Below, in pieces: positions 32,664 through 37,908 of a DNA stretch of 37,908 nucleotides. Origin of the DNA: Streptomyces sp. G-G2 (GTDB taxonomy: Bacteria; Actinomycetota; Actinomycetes; Streptomycetales; Streptomycetaceae); NCBI RefSeq assembly GCF_030063135.1, contig NZ_JASISO010000060.1, forward strand, positions 1-37,908, read 5' to 3'. The number at the start of each line of letters is the position of its first letter. The stretch's first letter is position 1. The translations under genes and the position numbers were made by a program. Below the pieces are notes generated by a model, which was not told the DNA's origin, made no database searches, and was given only the letters and a program-made list of their open reading frames with translations.

Positions 32664-33584
32664 ATGGGGAACTTCGTGGCAGGCAAGGTCGTCGCCGTCA
32701 CGGGCGCGGGCCGGGGCATCGGGCGGGCCGTCGCACTCGCGGCCGCCGCCGAAGGCGCCAAGGTCGTCGTCAACGACTACGGCGTCGGCATCGAGGGCGG
32801 CGAGCCCACCAGCGAGATAGCCGACGGCGTGGTGAAGGAGATCCTCGCGGCGGGCGGGGAGGCCGTCGCCGTCGCCGACGACATCTCGACCATGGCGGGC
32901 GGCCAGCGCGTCGTGGACACCGCGCTCGCCCGCTACGGCCGGATCGACGGCGTCGTGTGCGTCGCGGGCATCCTGCGCGAACGGATGCTCTTCAACATGT
33001 CCGAGGAGGAGTGGGACCCCGTCGTCGCCACCCACCTCAAGGGCACTTTCACCGTCTTCCGGGCCGCCTCGGCGGTCATGCGCAAACAGGGCTCCGGCAC
33101 CCTCATCGGCTTCACCAGCGGCAACCACCAGGGCTCCGTGGCCCAGGCCAACTACAGCGCCGCCAAGGGCGGGATCATCTCGCTGGTGCGCTCCGCCGCC
33201 CTCGGCCTCAACCGGTACGGGGTCACCGCCAACGCCGTCGCGCCGGTCGCCCGGACCCGGATGTCGGCGAACGTACCGATGGAACTCAAGGAGATCGGCG
33301 AACCCGAGGACGTGGCGGCGCTGGTCACCTACCTGCTCAGCGACCGGGCCGTCGCCGTCGACGGAGAGAAGATCACCGGGCAGGTCTACACGGTCGCCGG
33401 ACCCAAGATCGCCGTCTGGGCGCAGCCGCGCGAACTGCGCGCCGGGTACGCCGAGGGGCCCTGGACCCCCGAGAAGATCGCCGACTTCCTCCCGGGGACG
33501 GTCGGCACCGACCCCATGCCCCTGCTGGCGCAGCTGGCGGCCATGGCCAAGGCGGCGGCCGCCAAGGACCGCCCCAACGCATAG
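32664..33584 (+). CDS. Short-chain dehydrogenase/reductase
   Basis: A 306-residue NAD(P)-dependent SDR. Cofactor motif TGAGRGIG (about residues 14-21); acidic residue in NDYGVG favouring NAD; the catalytic serine region is GFTSGNHQG, and YSAAKGG carries the catalytic Tyr/Lys (about 168-172). The C-terminal extension of about 50 residues (QPRELRAGYAEGPWTPEKIADFL) is typical of the 17-beta-HSD4/3-hydroxyacyl-CoA-like SDRs found in beta-oxidation clusters. ATG 32664 has GGGAAGGGG about seven bases upstream. It heads an SDR, acyl-CoA dehydrogenase, alcohol dehydrogenase operon with gaps of 8 and -4 bases. Confidence 0.86.
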   Translation: MGNFVAGKVVAVTGAGRGIGRAVALAAAAEGAKVVVNDYGVGIEGGEPTSEIADGVVKEILAAGGEAVAVADDISTMAGGQRVVDTALARYGRIDGVVCVAGILRERMLFNMSEEEWDPVVATHLKGTFTVFRAASAVMRKQGSGTLIGFTSGNHQGSVAQANYSAAKGGIISLVRSAALGLNRYGVTANAVAPVARTRMSANVPMELKEIGEPEDVAALVTYLLSDRAVAVDGEKITGQVYTVAGPKIAVWAQPRELRAGYAEGPWTPEKIADFLPGTVGTDPMPLLAQLAAMAKAAAAKDRPNA

Positions 33585-33592
33585 GAGTTCGC

Positions 33593-34795
33593 ATGGACTT
33601 CGGCTTCGGGGCGGCGGACGAGGACCTACGGGCGAAGGCCCGCCAATGGCTCACCGGGCGCCTCGCGGGACCGTACGCCGAGGCGCGCGGCCTCGGCGGA
33701 CCCGGCAGCGAACACGAGGGAGTGGACGGCCGGCGCGCCTGGGAACGCGAACTGGGCCGGGGCGGCTGGATCGGCCAGGGCTGGGAGGTGCCCGCGGGGG
33801 CCTACGGCCAGCAGCGGCTCTCCCTCACCGGCCAGGTGGTGTGGGCCGAGGAGTACGCGGCGCTGCGCGCGCCCGGCCGGGTCGGCCACATCGGCGAGAA
33901 CCTCCTCGCGCCCACCCTCATCGCCTACGGGACCCAGGAGCAGCGGGACCGCTTCCTGCCCGGCATCGCGCGCGGCGAGGAGCTCTGGTGCCAGGGCTAC
34001 AGCGAACCCGGCGCGGGCTCCGACCTCGCGGGCATCCGCACCACGGCCGTCCGCGACCCGGCGGACGGCCGCTACCGGGTCACCGGCCAGAAGATCTGGA
34101 CCTCGCTGGCCCAGGACGCCGACTGGTGCTTCGTCCTGGCCCGCACCACCCCGGGCTCGCGGCGCCACCACGGGCTGTCCTTCCTCCTCGTACCGATGGA
34201 CCAGCCGGGCCTGGTCGAGGTCCGCCCCATCCGGCAGATGTCGGGGACGGCGGAGTTCAACGAGGTCTTCTTCGACGGCGCCGTCGCCGCCGAGACCGTC
34301 GGCGCCGAAGGCGAGGGCTGGTCCGTCGCCATGGGCCTCCTCGCCCTGGAGCGCGGCGTCTCCACCCTGGTCCAGCAGATCGGCTTCGCCGCCGAACTGG
34401 AACGGGTCGTGGGCGCCTACGTCGCCTCCCCACAGGCCGCTGACCCGGTGCTGCGTGACCGGCTGGTGGGCCAGTGGGCGGAGCTGCGCACCATGCGGTG
34501 GAACGCGCTGCGGACCCTGGGCGCGGCCGGGGACCCGGGCGCGCCCAGCGTGGCGAAGCTGCTGTGGGGCGGCTGGCACCGGCGGCTCGGTGAGCTGGCG
34601 GTGGCGGTCCGGGGCGCGGCGGCCACGGCCGGGCCGGGCGCGTGGGCGCCCGGGATCCCGTACGAGCTGGGCCTCGACGAGGAGCAGCGGCTGTTCCTGT
34701 TCACCCGCGCCGACACGATCTACGGCGGTTCGGACGAGATCCAGCGCAACATCATCGCCGAGCGCGTGCTCGGCCTGCCTAAGGAGTCCAGGTGA
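33593..34795 (+). CDS. Acyl-CoA dehydrogenase
   Basis: A 400-residue acyl-CoA dehydrogenase similar to the large-subunit type at 28542. Motifs: WCQGYSEPGAGSDLAGIRTTA (about residues 139-159), KIWTSLAQDADWCFVLART, and the C-terminal YGGSDEIQRNIIAERVLGLPKE. As in its paralogue, the medium-chain YEGT glutamate is absent (YGGS). Residues 320-365 contain an Ala/Gly-rich, less conserved stretch. ATG 33593 has GGAG five bases upstream, 8 bases after the SDR stop. The alcohol dehydrogenase start overlaps its stop. No small partner follows, so it may be homomeric or pair with the 306-residue subunit. Confidence 0.86.
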   Translation: MDFGFGAADEDLRAKARQWLTGRLAGPYAEARGLGGPGSEHEGVDGRRAWERELGRGGWIGQGWEVPAGAYGQQRLSLTGQVVWAEEYAALRAPGRVGHIGENLLAPTLIAYGTQEQRDRFLPGIARGEELWCQGYSEPGAGSDLAGIRTTAVRDPADGRYRVTGQKIWTSLAQDADWCFVLARTTPGSRRHHGLSFLLVPMDQPGLVEVRPIRQMSGTAEFNEVFFDGAVAAETVGAEGEGWSVAMGLLALERGVSTLVQQIGFAAELERVVGAYVASPQAADPVLRDRLVGQWAELRTMRWNALRTLGAAGDPGAPSVAKLLWGGWHRRLGELAVAVRGAAATAGPGAWAPGIPYELGLDEEQRLFLFTRADTIYGGSDEIQRNIIAERVLGLPKESR

Positions 34796-35859
34796 GAGGC
34801 GTCGTTTTCGACGGCAAGCAGGCCCAGGTGGTCGACGACCTGGAGATACGCGATCCCGGGCCGGGGGAGGTGCTCGTCGCGATCGCGGCGGCCGGGCTGT
34901 GCCACAGCGACCTGTCGGTGATCGACGGGACGATCCCGTTCCCGCCGCCGGTGGTCCTGGGACACGAGGGCGCGGGCGTGGTGGAGGCGGTGGGCGCCGG
35001 GGTCACGCACGTCGTGCCCGGTGACCACGTCTCGCTCTCCACCCTCGCGAACTGCGGGGCGTGCGCGGACTGCGACCGGGGGCGGCCGACGATGTGCCGC
35101 AAGGCGATCGGGATGCCGGGCCGGCCGTTCTCGCGGGGCGGTGAGCCGCTGTACCAGTTCGCGTCCAACTCGGCGTTCGCGGAACGGACGATCGTCAGGG
35201 CCGTCCAGGCCGTGAAGATCCCGAAGGACATCCCCTTCGCCTCGGCCGCGCTGATCGGCTGCGGGGTCCTGACGGGCGTGGGGGCCGTCCTGAACCGGGC
35301 CACGGTGGACCGGGGCGAGTCGGTGGTCGTCATCGGCACGGGAGGCATCGGCCTGAACGTCCTCCAGGGCGCCCGGATCGCGGGCGCCACCACGATCGTG
35401 GCGGTCGACGCGAACCCGGCGAAGGAATCGGTGGCCCGGCAGTTCGGGGCCACGCACTTCATCGACGCGTCGGCGGTGGCGGACTCCTCGGCGGCGGTCC
35501 GCGAGATCCTCCCGACGGGCGCGGACCACGCCTTCGAGTGCGTGGGCAACGTGAAGCTGATCCGCCAGGCGATCGACCTCCTGGACCGGCACGGGCAGGC
35601 GATCCTGCTGGGCGTGCCGGGGTTCAAGGAGGAGGCGTCGTTCCTGGTGTCGTCCATGTACCTCGACAAGACGGTCATGGGCTGCCGCTACGGTTCGTCC
35701 CGGCCCCAGCGGGACATCGCGCTGTACGCGGAGCTGTACCGGCAGGGGAAGCTGCTGCTGGACGAGCTGGTCACCAGGACGTACCCGGTCGAGGACTTCG
35801 CGAAGGCGGCGGACGACGCCCACCACGGGCGGGTGGCGCGGGGGGTGCTGACGTTCTGA
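34792..35859 (+). CDS. Zinc-dependent alcohol dehydrogenase (MDR family)
   Basis: A 355-residue medium-chain dehydrogenase. Catalytic zinc ligands: Cys in GLCHSD (about residue 37), His in LGHEGAG (about 61) and Cys in LIGCGV (about 160). The structural zinc lobe CGACADCDRGRPTMC (about 85-99) keeps four cysteines. The NAD-binding loop is GTGGIG (about 183). The GCGVLTGVGAV signature is of the class III/benzyl alcohol dehydrogenase type. GTG 34792 overlaps the preceding TGA. It could oxidise a hydroxymethyl or cyclic alcohol group in the pathway, or reduce an aldehyde; the direction cannot be read from sequence. Confidence 0.88.
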   Translation: MRGVVFDGKQAQVVDDLEIRDPGPGEVLVAIAAAGLCHSDLSVIDGTIPFPPPVVLGHEGAGVVEAVGAGVTHVVPGDHVSLSTLANCGACADCDRGRPTMCRKAIGMPGRPFSRGGEPLYQFASNSAFAERTIVRAVQAVKIPKDIPFASAALIGCGVLTGVGAVLNRATVDRGESVVVIGTGGIGLNVLQGARIAGATTIVAVDANPAKESVARQFGATHFIDASAVADSSAAVREILPTGADHAFECVGNVKLIRQAIDLLDRHGQAILLGVPGFKEEASFLVSSMYLDKTVMGCRYGSSRPQRDIALYAELYRQGKLLLDELVTRTYPVEDFAKAADDAHHGRVARGVLTF

Positions 35860-35903
35860 CCTTCGGGTCGCCGGGCCTCGGGGGTTCCTGATCCGCCGGC
35901 CGG

Positions 35904-35938
35904 ACGGCCGGGTGGGGGTTCGTCCCCCGCCCGGCCGT
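35904..35938. terminator. Strong bidirectional terminator
   Basis: A 15-bp stem (35904-35918 with 35924-35938, one T-G mismatch that is G-U in one transcript) surrounds the loop TTCGT. The right arm ends at the flavin reductase stop codon. It separates the convergent alcohol dehydrogenase and flavin reductase genes. Confidence 0.85.
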
Positions 35939-36588
35939 CAGTCGCCGAGGCGGCCGAACTTCCCCTTGTGGAAGAGGAGCGGGCCGTCCTCGCCCGCCGC
36001 GCCCATCGCCTCGACGCGGCCGACGACGATCAGGTGGTCGCCGCCCGTGTGCACGGCGTGGATGCGGCAGTCGATCCACGCCGGTACGGCGTCCAGCTGC
36101 GGCGATCCGGTGATGGGGGCCGGGGTGTGGCCGACCCCCGCGAACTTGTCGGCGCCGCTGACGGCGAAGGCCCGGCACAGGAGCCCCTGTTCGGCGCCCA
36201 GGATGTTGACGCAGAACACCCCGGCGCGGGCGATCCGGGGCCAGGTGGTCGACGTACGGGCCACCATGAACGTCACGAGCGGCGGGTCCAGGGACAGCGA
36301 GGCGAAGGACTGGCAGGCGAAGCCGGCCGGTGCGTCCTCGCCCTCGGCGGCGGGGGCGGTGATGATCGTGACCCCGCTCGCGAAGTTCCCCATGACGGAC
36401 CGGAACTCGGCCGGGTCGATGGGTGCGCGCTCGTCGTCGCCGACGGCCCGCAGTTCGGGACGCGGGTGCGCGTCGACCGTTTCGGCGGCGGCCGTGGCCG
36501 TGGCGGCGGCTGCGCTGGCGGATCCGGGCTGACCGGTGGACCTGAGGTATCGGACGACGGTGGCCGCCATCCCTGCGTGTCCCATCAC
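35938..36588 (-). CDS. Flavin reductase-like FMN-binding protein
   Basis: A 216-residue flavin:NAD(P)H reductase-like protein of the HpaC/HsaB class, which supplies reduced flavin to two-component monooxygenases. The core starts near residue 56: DPAEFRSVMGNFASGVTIIT, GFACQSFASLSLDPPLVTFMV, SGADKFAGVGH, AWIDCRIHAVHTGGDHLIVVGRVEA. The first 55 residues are an Ala/Thr-rich extension not needed for the fold. Start is GTG 36588 or ATG 36585, and ATG 36570 is also possible; no good ribosome binding site is seen. Operator O4 lies 12 bases upstream. No oxygenase gene is present in the window, so its partner must be elsewhere. Confidence 0.83.
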   Translation of the reverse strand: MMGHAGMAATVVRYLRSTGQPGSASAAAATATAAAETVDAHPRPELRAVGDDERAPIDPAEFRSVMGNFASGVTIITAPAAEGEDAPAGFACQSFASLSLDPPLVTFMVARTSTTWPRIARAGVFCVNILGAEQGLLCRAFAVSGADKFAGVGHTPAPITGSPQLDAVPAWIDCRIHAVHTGGDHLIVVGRVEAMGAAGEDGPLLFHKGKFGRLGD

Positions 36589-36600
36589 GGAACCGATTCA

Positions 36601-36619
36601 ACCTGACGGTATGTCAGAT
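36601..36619. promoter_or_regulatory. Regulon operator O4
   Basis: ACCTGAC-GGTAT-GTCAGAT is the shared dyad with one arm mismatch. It is immediately upstream of the flavin reductase start. Confidence 0.7.
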
Positions 36620-36654
36620 GGGAAGGGGCGCGGGGCGGCGGCGGACGGGGGGTG

Positions 36655-36684
36655 TAGGGTCCGGGTCGATTGAACGCGTTCAAT
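36655..36684 (+). promoter_or_regulatory. -10 element and perfect 16-bp palindrome before the membrane protein gene
   Basis: TAGGGT (36655-36660) fits a -10 hexamer. ATTGAACGCGTTCAAT (36669-36684) is a perfect palindrome just downstream, where the transcript would begin, as expected for a repressor operator. GTG 36705 follows 20 bases later. Confidence 0.55.
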
Positions 36685-36704
36685 TGGGGAGCGGGGGGCT
36701 CGGA

Positions 36705-37769
36705 GTGAGGGAAGAGGCGGCGGGCGGTGGTCCGGGCGGCGGCTCGGGCGGTGACTCGGACCCTGGCGCGGGCGCTGGTCCGGGTGGGGCGCCGGACGAG
36801 GGCGCGGCGCGGTGGGCGGCCCACTGGGCGGCGTACCACGCGGCGTCCTCGGCCGCGATCGGGGCGGCCGCCGCGACTGCGGCGAAGGCGCGGCGCGTGG
36901 AGCAGTTGGCACTGGGCGGGGGCTCGGTGGCGGGCGTGCAGTTCCTGCTCCTGGGGCTCTGGTACCTCGTCACCGACAGCACCCGGGACAGCTACGAATC
37001 CGGAGTCGGCGGTGCGTCCGGGGCTGTCTTCCTCTGCTGCTGCGGCCCGTTCGTCCTGATGGGCCTGGGGGTGCTGCACGGTGGGCTGTTCAGCCTGCTG
37101 GTGGGGTCCCTGGCCCGGCGGGCCGCGCGCCGGACGCCGCTGGGGGGCGCGTGGTGGGCGGCGGCGTGCGGGCTCGCGGTGTCGGCCGCCTACGCCTGGC
37201 CCGTCGCCCTGGCCATGGGCATCCCCTACCTCCAGGCCTGCGCCTGGGTCGTCGCCTGCGGCGCGCCCCCGCTGGCGGTCGCGGGGCTGGCGGTCCTGCG
37301 GGACCTGTCGGGGGTCCGGGTCATGCGGCACACGGGCTGGGCCCTGGGCTTCGGACTGCTGGCGGTCTTCGGGGGCGGGATCATCGCAGCGAAGGCCGGT
37401 CTGCTGAACACGTACCAGCCGCCCAGGATGGAACGCGCGGAGTACGTCGCCCAGTGGTCCGGCGTCGAGGGGGTGCGCCTGGAGCTGCGCGCGGACGGAG
37501 TCGCGGTGGCGCGGCGGCTGCCAGAGGCACGGACCTGGGTGGACGCCGAGGTCGGGTACTGCTCGGGCACGGGTACGTGGGAATTCCGGCGGAAGGGCTC
37601 CTCGGGCCACAAGGGGGGCGCCTTCCTGCGCGACGGCGTCGAACTGACCCTTCCCACGTGCGGCGGCACCTACGACTGGTGGGTGGCGGGCACCCATGCC
37701 CGTCCCGAGCTGTTCGCCGTAGCGGGCGAACCGGACGGCGGAGACGTCCGCATCCTGCGGCGGGGATGA
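36705..37769 (+). CDS. Multi-pass membrane protein of unknown function
   Basis: A 354-residue protein I do not recognise. It has a Gly/Asp/Ala-rich N-terminal tail (about 1-40), an alanine-rich helix with HWAAYHAASSAAIGAAAATAAKA (about 42-65), then five or so hydrophobic segments between about 70 and 240 (GVQFLLLGLWYLV, GAVFLCCCGPFVLMGLGVL, WWAAACGLAVSAAYAWPVALA, ACAWVVACGAPPLAVAGLAVL, WALGFGLLAVFGGGIIA). A C-terminal soluble domain of about 110 residues (ERAEYVAQWSGVEGVRLELRADG to WVAGTHARPELFAVAGE) follows and looks beta-rich, probably extracellular. GTG 36705 has GGGGAGCGGGGGG upstream; the longer frame to 36618 would run across the palindrome. Confidence 0.65.
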   Translation: MREEAAGGGPGGGSGGDSDPGAGAGPGGAPDEGAARWAAHWAAYHAASSAAIGAAAATAAKARRVEQLALGGGSVAGVQFLLLGLWYLVTDSTRDSYESGVGGASGAVFLCCCGPFVLMGLGVLHGGLFSLLVGSLARRAARRTPLGGAWWAAACGLAVSAAYAWPVALAMGIPYLQACAWVVACGAPPLAVAGLAVLRDLSGVRVMRHTGWALGFGLLAVFGGGIIAAKAGLLNTYQPPRMERAEYVAQWSGVEGVRLELRADGVAVARRLPEARTWVDAEVGYCSGTGTWEFRRKGSSGHKGGAFLRDGVELTLPTCGGTYDWWVAGTHARPELFAVAGEPDGGDVRILRRG

Positions 37770-37785
37770 GGCGGGGCGGGGCTGC

Positions 37786-37810
37786 GCCGCGAAGCCAAAG
37801 GCCTCGCGGC
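37786..37810 (+). terminator. Hairpin after the membrane protein gene
   Basis: GCCGCGAAGCC and GGCCTCGCGGC pair over 11 positions with one mismatch around AAA, 16 bases after the stop. A second small hairpin, CCCGGC/GCCGGG, follows near 37821-37839. The remaining bases to 37908 contain no gene. Confidence 0.6.
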
Positions 37811-37908
37811 GAAGCCGCAACCCGGCCTCCGCAGCCGGGCTTGGCGGGGCCGGGCATTCGGGGCTTGAGGGGCCGGGTGGGTGAAACGTGTCGGGGGGGG
37901 GGGGGGGA

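Noticed and set aside
37893..37907. Run of 15 G residues at the window end
   Set aside because: Most likely a contig-end sequencing or assembly artefact, so not read as a biological tract.
1..37908. CRISPR arrays, tRNA/rRNA genes, insertion sequences, biosynthetic megasynthases
   Set aside because: Looked for on both strands. No spacer-repeat arrays, clover-leaf genes, transposase motifs or modular synthase domains were seen; the tandem repeats found have no spacers.

Overview
The window is high-GC DNA (roughly 72-74 percent by eye) with GTG starts, third-position G/C codons and typical actinomycete families. It is very probably a chromosomal contig from a Streptomyces or close relative. A 15-base G run at the last bases suggests the end of a draft contig. 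From memory, unverified here, the gene order between about 1 and 25 kb recalls the S. coelicolor block around dmdR1 (SCO4394).

Layout. (1) 34-6238, plus strand: a tightly packed acyl-CoA catabolic operon with carboxyltransferase, biotin carboxylase/BCCP, acyl-CoA dehydrogenase, enoyl-CoA hydratase-like protein and TetR regulator; a perfect parS site lies inside the biotin carboxylase gene. (2) 6352-12934: a citrate synthase-like gene, pdxH, a frameshifted PAS-domain gene, a SIS-domain protein, the iron regulator dmdR1 with every metal ligand visible, and an alpha/beta hydrolase behind a LexA-like box. (3) 12985-16344, minus strand: an ABC exporter pair and a degenerate stand-alone prim-pol domain protein. 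(4) 16637-25425: an HTH/TPR regulator, a proline-rich membrane-anchored repeat protein, an orphan branched-chain amino acid-type binding lipoprotein, a small hypothetical gene (possibly leaderless), purU, an ECF-like sigma factor with a translationally overlapping zinc-finger/MDMPI anti-sigma candidate, and an EF-hand protein.

(5) 25541-36588 is the most distinctive region: an acyl-CoA ligase, an amidohydrolase, a large plus small acyl-CoA dehydrogenase pair, a metal-dependent cyclase/hydrolase, an SDR, a third acyl-CoA dehydrogenase, a zinc alcohol dehydrogenase and an orphan flavin reductase. A 19-bp inverted repeat close to ATCTGACnnnnnGTCAGAT occurs four times, in front of five divergent or single transcription units here. 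The block is therefore probably one regulon for CoA-dependent breakdown of an unidentified, perhaps cyclic, carboxylic acid. No regulator lies inside the block. An HATPase_c-type ATP-binding protein (31015-31464) is lodged in it. A near-palindromic DnaA-box pair with strikingly atypical codons lies inside the cyclase gene. (6) 36705-37769: a multi-pass membrane protein behind a perfect 16-bp palindrome.

The main non-gene signals are the parS site, the DnaA-box pair, the four-operator regulon, the LexA-like box, several short tandem repeats (19 bp x4, 14 bp x5, 10 bp x4), a large inverted repeat at 22568-22691 and an inverted repeat that could mask the ribosome binding site of the EF-hand gene. 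All functions are inferred by reading; no search was run.
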